Part shown: one piece after another, positions 1 through 6,450 of the stretch | Layout: the number at the start of each line of letters is the position of its first letter | Position numbering within the stretch: position 1 is the stretch's first letter | From: CAZTKP01 sp964614215 | GTDB lineage: Bacteria; UBP6; UBA1177 | Length of the DNA: 17,972 nt | Assembly (NCBI GenBank): GCA_964614215.1 | Contig: CAZTKP010000043.1 | Location: forward strand, 1-17,972 | Direction of reading: 5' to 3' | The notes under the pieces: generated by a model | What the model saw: only the letters and a program-made list of their open reading frames with translations | What the model was told of the DNA's origin: nothing | Databases searched by the model: none | Translations under genes and position numbers: made by a program

Positions 1-248
1 TTAAATTCAACTCTGAATCCACGGTTTACACGGTAATTTCCATTGTCATCAACCCATGGAACTCTGAAGAGAACAGTTCTTTCGGGCTCAGTGATTCTTT
101 CAAGGATGTTCCTGGCCTTATACTTAGGCTCTTTTTCAATGACAACATCCAGAGATTCAAGAACTTCCTCAACTGCCTGAAGGAACTCTTTTTCCCAGTA
201 GTAACGGGTTTTTAAACTTTCAAGGACGGAACTTGTGTAACTGTTCAT
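1..248 (-). CDS. gdhA: NADP-type glutamate dehydrogenase, N-terminal fragment
   Basis: The start of a gene that runs off the left edge; 82 codons are visible. Glutamate dehydrogenase of this hexameric family interconverts 2-oxoglutarate plus ammonium and glutamate in the cytosol, usually in the assimilatory direction for the NADP type. The fragment has the family's typical N-terminus: FLQAVEEVLESLDVVIEKEP, then ILERITEPERTVLFRVPW, VDDNG and VNRGFRVEF, where the family continues into the substrate-binding core (not visible here). The ATG at 246-248 is preceded by a strong Shine-Dalgarno (GGAGGG at 253-258 on the complement). The gene is divergent from the ECF sigma gene and has its own sigma70-like promoter and an overlapping dyad. 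The family call is firm; the cofactor preference is inferred from the N-terminal sequence type. Confidence 0.93.
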   Translation of the reverse strand, partial: MNSYTSSVLESLKTRYYWEKEFLQAVEEVLESLDVVIEKEPKYKARNILERITEPERTVLFRVPWVDDNGNYRVNRGFRVEF

Positions 249-288
249 CTTACCCTCCGAAATAAAAAAGGTATTAATGTTGTAAAAC

Positions 289-318
289 TGTCGATAATGA
301 ATGAACCATTCATCGACA
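289..318. promoter_or_regulatory. Interrupted dyad over the gdhA transcription start (operator or leader hairpin)
   Basis: TGTCGA (289-294) plus TGAATG (298-303) is mirrored by CATTCA (307-312) plus TCGACA (313-318). This makes a 12-base-pair dyad with a three-base TAA bulge in the left arm and a three-base centre. It covers the predicted gdhA initiation site (about 314) and the first part of the leader. As DNA it could be a repressor site; as RNA most of it could fold as a hairpin 41 bases before the start codon. Which applies cannot be told from sequence alone. Confidence 0.5.
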
Positions 319-320
319 AC

Positions 321-349
321 TTATAACGCCATAGAATCTGGGAAGTCAA
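321..349 (-). promoter_or_regulatory. sigma70-type promoter of gdhA
   Basis: On the complement, TTGACT (344-349) and TTATAA (321-326) are separated by exactly 17 bases, a near-consensus housekeeping promoter. Initiation would fall near 314, giving a leader of about 65 bases before the gdhA start at 248. The predicted start lies inside the dyad at 289-318. Confidence 0.7.
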
Positions 350-457
350 GCTAAAAAGTCACAATTTTTGAGACAAAATAAAAAAAAGTAAAAAAAATGA
401 AAAATATTAATAAAATGGACACGTTTTTGTTACTTAATGTGCATGAGAGCTGTTGCG

Positions 458-1039
458 ATGAAAAATAAAGTTTTAAAGCTCAATGAAATGAACGACTTAG
501 ATCTTCTGGGCCTTGCCGTCGAGGAAAAGGACCAGAGAGCATGGTCAGAGCTCATTGGTCGGTATTACAGCAAAGTCTCCGCCACCGTTCACCGTATTTT
601 CGGTTACGGAAACGAGGCAGAGGACATTGTGCAGGAGGTTTTTATGGAACTGGCAAAATCAGTAAAGAATTTCAGAGGAGATTCCTCATTTTCGACATTT
701 CTTTACAGAATATCCGTAAACACTTCCTACAGGTACATTAAAAGGAAAACCTCCAAAGATGTTGTATCCGATTCAATAGATTTTCTGGCAAACATGTTCG
801 TTACTAAGAACGATGAGGGTTTTTCCCTTGAACAGCAGGATAGAGCTGTCATGCTCAATAACGCTATGAAAAGCCTTTCACCGGAAAAACGTGTCGCACT
901 TGTACTTTTTGAAGTTGAAGGACTTACTCTGAATGAAATATCCGAGATACTGAAGATCCCGTTGCAAACTGTCTGGTCCAGAGTCTACAACGGAAGAAAG
1001 GATTTGTTTAACAAGCTATCAGGAAGCCTGAGCAGATAA
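458..1039 (+). CDS. ECF-family RNA polymerase sigma factor
   Basis: A small sigma70-family factor (193 residues) of the extracytoplasmic-function type, which directs RNA polymerase to promoters for an envelope or stress response. Region 2 is seen in the first half (AWSELIGRYYSKV, EAEDIVQEVFMEL, FRGDSSFSTFLYRISVNTSY). Region 4, with a helix-turn-helix, is seen at the end (LSPEKRVALVLFEVEGLTL, NEISEILKIPLQTVWSRVYN). No region 3 or extra C-terminal domain is present, as expected for ECF factors. The frame is open from an ATG at 437, but the ATG at 458 is preferred: GAGAG at 445-449 sits at suitable distance, while the earlier ATGs lack a ribosome site. The next gene, 13 bases downstream, is a membrane protein with an anti-sigma zinc motif, which supports a sigma/anti-sigma pair. 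The upstream DNA is extremely A-rich and shows no convincing promoter hexamers. Confidence 0.93.
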   Translation: MKNKVLKLNEMNDLDLLGLAVEEKDQRAWSELIGRYYSKVSATVHRIFGYGNEAEDIVQEVFMELAKSVKNFRGDSSFSTFLYRISVNTSYRYIKRKTSKDVVSDSIDFLANMFVTKNDEGFSLEQQDRAVMLNNAMKSLSPEKRVALVLFEVEGLTLNEISEILKIPLQTVWSRVYNGRKDLFNKLSGSLSR

Positions 1040-1052
1040 ATGAGGTGAAGTT

Positions 1053-2279
1053 ATGAAGAACTCTAAACATTTGAAATTCGATGAGGTTGTCGCCCTTCTG
1101 GAAAAAAGATGGGAACTCCTGCCTGAAACAATGGACCACATATCCAGTTGTGATCAGTGCAGTGAGCTTATCTTTGAAGTACAGGAAATGACATCACTTA
1201 TCAAGGCAGGAAGTAACATCAGCCATATTCCGGATGCGGAAAGAATAGAAAATATCGCATCCCGGTCTTTTGCTCTGCTGCATGAGAACGTTGAAAATGC
1301 TGAACATGAGGAAAGCGTTCTTGACAGTGTCATATCTTTTGTGCGTAACTGGATAAAACCTATAGCCATCGCTGGTGCTGCGGCTGCCGTTGCAGTGGTG
1401 ATCTATAGTACGAACAGTGTCGACAAAAATACTTCTGATAAGATAGCGGACAACAAAAAGATCGAAAAGGAGGAACAGAAAAAAGTTGCAGCTCCTGAAA
1501 CTGAAAAGCTTTTCAAGGAAAAAGGCATTAAAAAGGCAGGACTCGTATTCAAATCCGCCATAGCTAAAATCGAGACCATTAAACCCACATACTTCGACTC
1601 GGTCTCAGACAGCGAAGTTGTTATGAAACAGGGAAAGGCCAAGTTTGATGTTGTTCCCGGCAACGATTTCAGAATAAACGTGAACGACAGTTTCATAGTT
1701 AGAGTTCTCGGAACGTCCTTTGTCGTTGATCTTAACGATAGTGACTTCTCAGTTAAGGTATATGAAGGTCTCGTCGAAGTCATTAATAAGAGCGATGACT
1801 CCGTAGTTTCTCTTACAAAAGATATGGAAAAAACATACACTGTCAAAAAGAGATCTGAACTGAAAATTGCAAGAATAAAGAAGCTTGGTCCTGTAAAGGA
1901 ACTTAACAGGCCGAAAATGAAAATAACCCCCGACGCATCTTTTCTCACACAGGGAAGAGAAGCTCTTAAAGCCGGGAAAGAAGGAGCCGCTATACAGCTC
2001 TTCATTATGGAACTCGAAAAAGGTAACAGTAAGGAAAAAGCTCTTTTTGAGACTGTAAAGATCTATGAGAGAACAGGCAAACATTCAGATACTGTAAATA
2101 TCCTTAAGGCCAACAGTGACGTTCTTAACTCAAGCAAGGTCTACAGGGAAGAACTTCTGATAAAAGGATGTATGGCCCAGTACAAGAGCAAGAGTTCAGA
2201 TGTTTCTTTCTGTAAAGACTATGTTACTAAGTTCCCGCACGGCTATAGAAAAGATGAAATTGAGGCAATAGTTAAATGA
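1053..2279 (+). CDS. Membrane anti-sigma factor with FecR-like and TPR-like domains
   Basis: A 408-residue single-pass protein that probably holds the upstream ECF sigma factor inactive until an envelope signal arrives. The cytoplasmic N-terminus has a zinc-type anti-sigma motif, H29-x3-C33-x2-C36 (HISSCDQC). A hydrophobic segment follows at about residues 101-119. A charged linker then leads to a FecR-like beta domain (about 185-262, with VMKQGKAKFDVVPG, RVLGTSFVVD and VKVYEGLVEV). The C-terminal third (about 297-405) is helical and TPR-like (QGREALKAGKEGAAIQLFIM and so on), with Cys373 and Cys387. Combining zinc-finger anti-sigma, FecR and TPR in one chain is less usual than any pair. The start has a good ribosome site (GAGGTGA at 1042-1048). 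The stop overlaps the next start (ATGA, 2276-2279), so the downstream lipoprotein is translationally coupled. Confidence 0.85.
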   Translation: MKNSKHLKFDEVVALLEKRWELLPETMDHISSCDQCSELIFEVQEMTSLIKAGSNISHIPDAERIENIASRSFALLHENVENAEHEESVLDSVISFVRNWIKPIAIAGAAAAVAVVIYSTNSVDKNTSDKIADNKKIEKEEQKKVAAPETEKLFKEKGIKKAGLVFKSAIAKIETIKPTYFDSVSDSEVVMKQGKAKFDVVPGNDFRINVNDSFIVRVLGTSFVVDLNDSDFSVKVYEGLVEVINKSDDSVVSLTKDMEKTYTVKKRSELKIARIKKLGPVKELNRPKMKITPDASFLTQGREALKAGKEGAAIQLFIMELEKGNSKEKALFETVKIYERTGKHSDTVNILKANSDVLNSSKVYREELLIKGCMAQYKSKSSDVSFCKDYVTKFPHGYRKDEIEAIVK

Positions 2280-3118
2280 GTAGACTTTTTCTGATAATAT
2301 TCTTATCCCTGTTTTCTCTGTCATGCAGTACTTTTGTAAACCTGGGAGATGCTGAAACCGGATCCAAGAACACGGATTCTCTACCGGAAGAACTGAATGA
2401 CGAGGAAAACTACGCAGAAGACGAAAACGGCAACTATGAAGAAGATGCCGGAAACTCTGCCGGAGATACCGGGAATACAGGTGATACAGGGAATACAGGT
2501 GATTCGGGGAATTCAGGAGAATACAGTGACTCTTCGGATGAAATTCTGCCTGACAGTGATTCTTACGAAGCTTCGGATGAAGACCTGTCTGTGGGGGAAT
2601 ACCCTTTTGACGATGAGTTTACTAGCGAAGACTGCAGTTGCGGGGACGATCCTGTTTATGATCCTGTCTGCTGTGACGGTTCTATTTCCGTATTTAATCA
2701 GTGTTTTGCAAACTGCTACAACATTCATTCTGACGGTTTGATCTGTGTAGAGACCGCTGAAGGTGTTTGTGATAAAATTGAACAGCCCGATGAAGAAATG
2801 ACAGATAATGAAATATCCGATAACGATACTGTTATCTCGACTGACACTGATAGCTCTGACCAGTCTGACGAATCCGAAGTGTCTGATCTGTCCGACAGCG
2901 AACTTGACGACTCAGACCTGTCTGACGAGTCCGAAGTATCTGACCAGTCAGACAATGAGTTCGGCGATGACTCGGATGTTACAGAGATAATTGATAACGA
3001 ATGCGGCTGTTATCCCAATGATACAGGGCTCTACTGCTGCTATGTTAACGGAACTGTTCTTGTGAGCAAGTGCATGGCTGACTGCATGTGTGCCGGAGGC
3101 TATTCCAGCTGTTACTAG
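2276..3118 (+). CDS. Acidic lipoprotein with two Kazal-like eight-cysteine modules
   Basis: A 280-residue exported lipoprotein: the signal peptide ends in lipobox LSC-S with Cys17 as the lipidation site. The mature part is highly acidic, with Gly-Asn-Thr-Gly-Asp repeats (about 62-81) and a Ser-Asp-Glu-rich stretch (about 188-238). Two cysteine modules stand out. Module 1 (120-165) reads CSC, YDPVCCDGSISVFNQCFANC, ICVET and GVC, close to the Kazal pattern Y-x-P-V-C-x2-D-G-x4-N-x-C-x-A-x-C. Module 2 (243-279) repeats the layout (CGC, LYCCYVNG, KCMADC) with eight cysteines in nearly the same spacing. Kazal domains are known as serine-protease inhibitors, but activity here is unproven and the modules may simply be disulphide-stabilised folds. 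The gene is coupled to the anti-sigma gene by ATGA, so it may be a target or sensor partner. The function is not recognised. Confidence 0.75.
   Translation: MSRLFLIIFLSLFSLSCSTFVNLGDAETGSKNTDSLPEELNDEENYAEDENGNYEEDAGNSAGDTGNTGDTGNTGDSGNSGEYSDSSDEILPDSDSYEASDEDLSVGEYPFDDEFTSEDCSCGDDPVYDPVCCDGSISVFNQCFANCYNIHSDGLICVETAEGVCDKIEQPDEEMTDNEISDNDTVISTDTDSSDQSDESEVSDLSDSELDDSDLSDESEVSDQSDNEFGDDSDVTEIIDNECGCYPNDTGLYCCYVNGTVLVSKCMADCMCAGGYSSCY
2471..2518 (+). repeat. 18-base tandem repeat inside the lipoprotein gene
   Basis: About 2.7 copies of an 18-base unit beginning GGGAATACAGG at 2471, 2489 and 2507. The unit encodes Gly-Asn-Thr-Gly-Asp-Thr/Ser, and the third copy is partial and diverged (GGGAATTCAGG). 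The copies keep the reading frame, so length changes would only lengthen or shorten the spacer of the lipoprotein. Confidence 0.8.
2847..2959 (+). repeat. Degenerate Ser-Asp-Glu repeat in the lipoprotein gene
   Basis: Imperfect repetition encoding Ser-Asp and Ser-Glu steps. SDESEVSDLSD and SDESEVSDQSD occur 18 residues apart, and their DNA is similar but not identical (GACGAATCCGAAGTGTCTGA and GACGAGTCCGAAGTATCTGA). The repeat supplies a flexible acidic spacer between the two cysteine modules. Confidence 0.7.
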
Positions 3119-4224
3119 ACCTCAGTAACCAGAACGACCACATCATCTTCCTGAAGAGACCTGTCTTTTATAAATCTCGAAAAGATAGTTTGAGGAATAT
3201 TTTCAAGTTCAATATTTTCAAGACCTTTAAAGCTGTCTGAATTCTTTATTTCTGTCCAAACCTTTGAACTTGCTCCTGTCTCGACAAGACCGTCTGTAAA
3301 AAGCACTATTCTGTCCCCTGGCTGAACTTCGATCTGATTTGAAGAGAATCTGGCATTTTTCAGCATCCCCATCATATCACCCTCACTTTCAAGAAATTCG
3401 GGCACACCATTCTTTCTAATGAGAACAGCCGGAGGATGAGCCGCACCTGACCAGAAGATCCTGTTCTCATTGCGGTCAACAACGAGATAAAAAGCCGTCA
3501 GATACTTCTCATCTTCCAGTATCTGATAAAGCACCTTGTTCATCATTGAGATTATATCATCAAGAGAATAGATAGGAAACAGGTTGTTCCTTAACAGAGC
3601 TTTAAGCGCAGGAACCATATAGCTGGCCGCAATATCGTGTCCACTCAGGTCAGCCACAAAGTAAATATACCTTTCTCGGGTATAACGGACAACATCATAA
3701 AAATCGCCACCTGCTTCAAGTACAGCTGAGTGAAGTACCGAGAACTTTGCCATGGGAAGACTCGCCGGAGTAACAAGTATAGAATCCCGAGCTTCCTGTA
3801 ACTGTCTCAGCTTGCCTGCCTGGTTCCGGATTATCTCATTGGTCTGTACAGCATTTCTTAAATGAACTCGAACTCTTGCTCTGACTTCCGAAGCATTGAA
3901 CGGCTTTACAACATAGTCAACTGCTCCCAGATCGAAGGCCTTTATTTTCGATTCATTATCATCCTGGCCCGTAAGGAAAATAACAGGAACATCGTAATAT
4001 TTGGGATTCCCGGAAAGTCTCTTCATAACTTCAAAACCGTCAACTTCAGGCATAACGATATCTAAAAGAATAAGCTGATAGTCCTGTTCTTCCAGAGCCT
4101 TTTCGACCTGGCTGCCATCATTAACAGTCTTAACAATATAACTTTCCGCTTTTAATATCCTTTCCAGCTGCCTTCTACACTGAACTGAATCATCTACAAC
4201 AAGAATATTGATCTCATTATGCAT
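3115..4224 (-). CDS. Response regulator fused to PP2C/SpoIIE-type serine phosphatase (RsbU-like)
   Basis: A 369-residue cytosolic signalling protein. The receiver domain (1-125) has the acidic pair D11/D12, phospho-acceptor D55 (LILLDIVMPEVDGFEVM), T85 and K107 (VDYVVKPFN), so it should be phosphorylated by an unlinked histidine kinase. A short coiled linker (about 126-155) leads to a PP2C-type SpoIIE/RsbU domain with the metal-binding motifs GGDFYD (172-177), ADLSGHD (191-197), LFTDGLVE (308-315, D311) and EDDVVVLV near the end. Such proteins usually dephosphorylate an STAS-domain anti-sigma antagonist; no STAS or RsbW-type partner lies in this window. It is the last gene of the minus operon, overlaps thiE by 8 bases, and has GGAG before its ATG. 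Its stop shares the four bases CTAG (3115-3118) with the stop of the convergent lipoprotein gene. Confidence 0.93.
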   Translation of the reverse strand: MHNEINILVVDDSVQCRRQLERILKAESYIVKTVNDGSQVEKALEEQDYQLILLDIVMPEVDGFEVMKRLSGNPKYYDVPVIFLTGQDDNESKIKAFDLGAVDYVVKPFNASEVRARVRVHLRNAVQTNEIIRNQAGKLRQLQEARDSILVTPASLPMAKFSVLHSAVLEAGGDFYDVVRYTRERYIYFVADLSGHDIAASYMVPALKALLRNNLFPIYSLDDIISMMNKVLYQILEDEKYLTAFYLVVDRNENRIFWSGAAHPPAVLIRKNGVPEFLESEGDMMGMLKNARFSSNQIEVQPGDRIVLFTDGLVETGASSKVWTEIKNSDSFKGLENIELENIPQTIFSRFIKDRSLQEDDVVVLVTEV

Positions 4225-4798
4225 ATCTAACTCCCATCAATTTTCTCAGGCCGGAAATTGACGCCGCATATATTTTCCTCCCTCCGGGGATCATGTCAAT
4301 ATTATCTTCCGTTATTCCTCCGATGAAAACCACTGGATATACTGAACGCTCAGCAGCTTCGTAAACATGTTCCAGAACTGTCCTGTCTGCTGTTTCTTTC
4401 GTATTGGTCCTGAATACGGGACCAAAGCCTATATAATCTATGTTCCTGTCATTTGCAGCATCAACCTGATAGAGATCATGCGTTGAGAGGCCCACAATAA
4501 GATCAGGATACTTTTTCTTTATTTCGTCCGGGTCAGTATCACCCTGACCGACATGAACTCCATCCGCACCTGCCTTTACTGCCGCATCGACATTGTCGTT
4601 GACGATTATCTTTGTGGATACACACAGCTCATTGCGTTTTTTTATGATATCTTCCGTTACTCTAACAATACTCTCTTCCTCTGAATTTTTCATTCTTATC
4701 TGAAGAAAATCGACATTATTCTTCAGACACAGCTCTATCAGCCCCATATCCGGAGATCCATTTTTATTAATATTTACAATAGGGTACAAATTGAACAT
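4217..4798 (-). CDS. thiE: Thiamine-phosphate synthase (ThiE family)
   Basis: A TIM-barrel enzyme of the ThiE/TenI family that joins hydroxymethylpyrimidine diphosphate and thiazole phosphate to make thiamin phosphate. ThiE-type motifs are present in order: LQIRMK (phosphate and diphosphate binding), IVNDNVD, GVHVGQGD, VGLSTHD, YIGFGPVFRTNTKE and VVFIGGIT. The retained R-x-K, N-D, D, S-T-H and T-N-T-K residues favour a true synthase over the TenI aminohydrolase branch. At 193 residues it is slightly short for the family (about 210). Two starts are possible: GTG at 4799-4801 or ATG at 4796-4798. The ATG is chosen because it overlaps the upstream stop as TGATG; no strong ribosome site is present, so translation is probably coupled. 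No thiamin riboswitch is apparent and no other thi gene is nearby. Confidence 0.88.
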   Translation of the reverse strand: MFNLYPIVNINKNGSPDMGLIELCLKNNVDFLQIRMKNSEEESIVRVTEDIIKKRNELCVSTKIIVNDNVDAAVKAGADGVHVGQGDTDPDEIKKKYPDLIVGLSTHDLYQVDAANDRNIDYIGFGPVFRTNTKETADRTVLEHVYEAAERSVYPVVFIGGITEDNIDMIPGGRKIYAASISGLRKLMGVRYA

Positions 4799-5532
4799 CA
4801 CGTCTTTATCTTGAATTTCTTAATCTTCTGACTTAAGGTATTCCTGTGAATATTAAGCAGCTGGCTTGTCTTTGTTATTGATCCGTTACACTGCTTAAGA
4901 GAGGCCTTTAAAAATGCCCTTTCAATGGAATCAAGAAAAAGGTGATAGAACTTTCCAGGTTTAACATTGTCTCCAAGTTCTTCCAGAAAGCTTTCGACCT
5001 TTATAGACACGATCTCCGTTGCACTGTAGTTGGAGAGTATCTTTGAGAGATTTGCATAAGGCAGCATCTTGTATCCGTCCTCAGTTGTAACAACTTTCTT
5101 TAACTCCTTGATATTGAAAGGCCACCAGTAATCTGTCAGAAGTTTCATGGATCTTGATGTATACCACCTGTCTGTATCAACACCTTCTGTCTGCAGAAAA
5201 TATTCAGTAAGTTCAGCAACATCGATACTCCTTTCCCTCAAAGGCTCAAGCCAAAGGCACGAGTCGATTATCGTTGCCCCCACATCAAAAAGATGTCTGC
5301 TTTCGGTAACAAAGAACTGTGCCTTTGCGGAAAGGTCTTCAGCTTTTTTAACGATCACTATGTCCGGCGGGACCTTTCTATCCTTATAGAACTTCTGTAT
5401 CAGACTATTGATCAGAAAGCGTTTTCCTGTTCCCGATTCTCCGCCGATAAGATGTCTGCTCTTTCTGTCAGCATAACGGAGATACTTCCGCATATTTTTT
5501 GCTGTGCGACTCTGCCCCACTATTCTCTTCAA
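4798..5532 (-). CDS. Shrunken NtrC-type AAA+ protein with Fis-type HTH, lacking GAFTGA and Walker B acids
   Basis: A 244-residue protein built like the tail of a sigma54 activator but reduced. The AAA+ start is seen as IVGQS and a Walker A GGESGTGKR (30-38). The usual stretch with the GAFTGA loop is missing: only about 20 residues separate Walker A from the next conserved strand. That strand, IVIVKKAEDLSAKAQ (58-72), aligns with the family Walker B LFLDEIGDL, with the D-E pair replaced by K-K. Later parts persist: LEPLRERSIDVAELTEYFL (95-113) and WPFNIKEL (137-144, family WPGNVREL). The C-terminus (about 198-243, IERAFLKASLKQCNGSITKT, SQLLNIHRNTLSQKIKKFKI) is a good Fis-type DNA-binding domain. 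It probably binds DNA, but should not hydrolyse ATP normally or activate sigma54. The start is TTG (5530-5532), overlapping the dus stop as TTGA, and keeps the conserved IVGQS strand. No receiver or sensory domain is present. Confidence 0.75.
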   Translation of the reverse strand: MKRIVGQSRTAKNMRKYLRYADRKSRHLIGGESGTGKRFLINSLIQKFYKDRKVPPDIVIVKKAEDLSAKAQFFVTESRHLFDVGATIIDSCLWLEPLRERSIDVAELTEYFLQTEGVDTDRWYTSRSMKLLTDYWWPFNIKELKKVVTTEDGYKMLPYANLSKILSNYSATEIVSIKVESFLEELGDNVKPGKFYHLFLDSIERAFLKASLKQCNGSITKTSQLLNIHRNTLSQKIKKFKIKT

Positions 5533-6449
5533 AGGTCTATCCCGAAAAAACTGTTAACATGCCCCACTGTAACGTCTATATCCTTACCATCCTCAAATAT
5601 ATTTTTTCTAAACTGTGCAGCTCCTTTCATGCCCGAACTGTACCATACGGAGTGCTTCTTTATCATAAGATGTCCAAATCTTGAGTCTATCTCACTTTTC
5701 ATATAATACGACAAATGCTTTTTAATAAAAATCTTTTTCTGCTCTTCAGAGATAAATTCACCCTTGAGTTCTCTGAATATCCAGGGAGCACCGAGTACAC
5801 CTCTTCCGATCATGAGCCCATTCACCGCAGTATCTTGAAAAAAGTCGGCATCTTCAACTGTTCTTATATCACCCGAATGAATAACGGGAATATTCATTTT
5901 TTCAGCAAGCTCAGCACTTACATTGAAGTCACTTTTCCCTGAGAACATCTGTGACCGGAGCCTCGGGTGCACTACTAAAAGATCGGCTCCGTTATCCTGT
6001 ATCTCTGCGGCACACTCAAGGTAACTCGGAGCAAGAAAACCCTTGCGTATCTTCACTGAAAGCGGCAGATCTGTCACATTTCTGACTGCCTTTACGATCC
6101 TGCCGAGCTTTTTCGGGTCATCCATCAGAATTGAACCTGCACCAGTACCTATGACCTTTTTTACAGGGCATCCTGCATTTATGTCGATCCCGTATGGACT
6201 TTCATTTTCAAGAAGTATTTTAACAGCTTCGCCGAACACTTCAGGCTCACTTCCGAAAAGCTGAAGAAATGTCCTTTTCTCCTTCTTTCCGATCCTTGCA
6301 AGGTCAAAAGTTTTCCTGTTGCCGAATGTGAGAGCTTTTGCCGAGATCATTTCACTGTAACAGGTGTCAGCACCGCCTTCATAACAGATCTCTCTGAACT
6401 CAGGAGACGTTACTTCGGCAAGAGGAGCAAGATAGTAATCCAAATCCAA
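5529..6449 (-). CDS. tRNA-dihydrouridine synthase (DusB-like)
   Basis: A flavoprotein of the Dus family that reduces specific uridines in tRNA to dihydrouridine. The FMN-binding TIM barrel shows LAPLAEVTSPEFR near the start, DINAGCPVKKVIGTGAGS with catalytic Cys94, SVKIRKGF (Lys133), the His161/Arg163 motif VVHPRLRSQMFSG, VIHSGDIRT, and the phosphate site NGLMIGRGVLGAPWIF. Length (306) is normal to slightly short. The Cys context and C-terminal half look DusB/NifR3-like, but the subfamily is uncertain. No ATG is usable: translation should start at TTG (6447-6449), one base after the stop of the upstream lipoprotein gene, or at a second TTG six bases on. The stop overlaps the TTG start of the Fis-type gene. 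Dus genes next to ntrBC or fis are known in Proteobacteria, which makes this neighbour notable. Confidence 0.9.
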   Translation of the reverse strand: MDLDYYLAPLAEVTSPEFREICYEGGADTCYSEMISAKALTFGNRKTFDLARIGKKEKRTFLQLFGSEPEVFGEAVKILLENESPYGIDINAGCPVKKVIGTGAGSILMDDPKKLGRIVKAVRNVTDLPLSVKIRKGFLAPSYLECAAEIQDNGADLLVVHPRLRSQMFSGKSDFNVSAELAEKMNIPVIHSGDIRTVEDADFFQDTAVNGLMIGRGVLGAPWIFRELKGEFISEEQKKIFIKKHLSYYMKSEIDSRFGHLMIKKHSVWYSSGMKGAAQFRKNIFEDGKDIDVTVGHVNSFFGIDL

Positions 6450-6450
6450 C

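Noticed and set aside
1403..2005. 200-codon open frame antisense to the anti-sigma gene
   Set aside because: It lies wholly opposite a well-supported gene, has no ribosome site or recognisable motif, and its Ser/Leu/Phe-rich product is typical of a reverse-frame shadow.
2471..2959. Repeats in the lipoprotein gene as a CRISPR-like array
   Set aside because: The units are in-frame coding repeats without unique spacers and encode Gly/Asp/Ser-rich linkers.
3111..3129. Hairpin GTTACT/AGTAAC at the convergent junction as a terminator
   Set aside because: The stem is only six pairs, AT-rich, without a T-run, and lies inside coding sequence on both strands.
4217..4900. A thiamin-pyrophosphate riboswitch ahead of thiE
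   Set aside because: thiE is inside an operon with a start overlapping the previous gene; no leader space and no recognisable THI-box motif are present.
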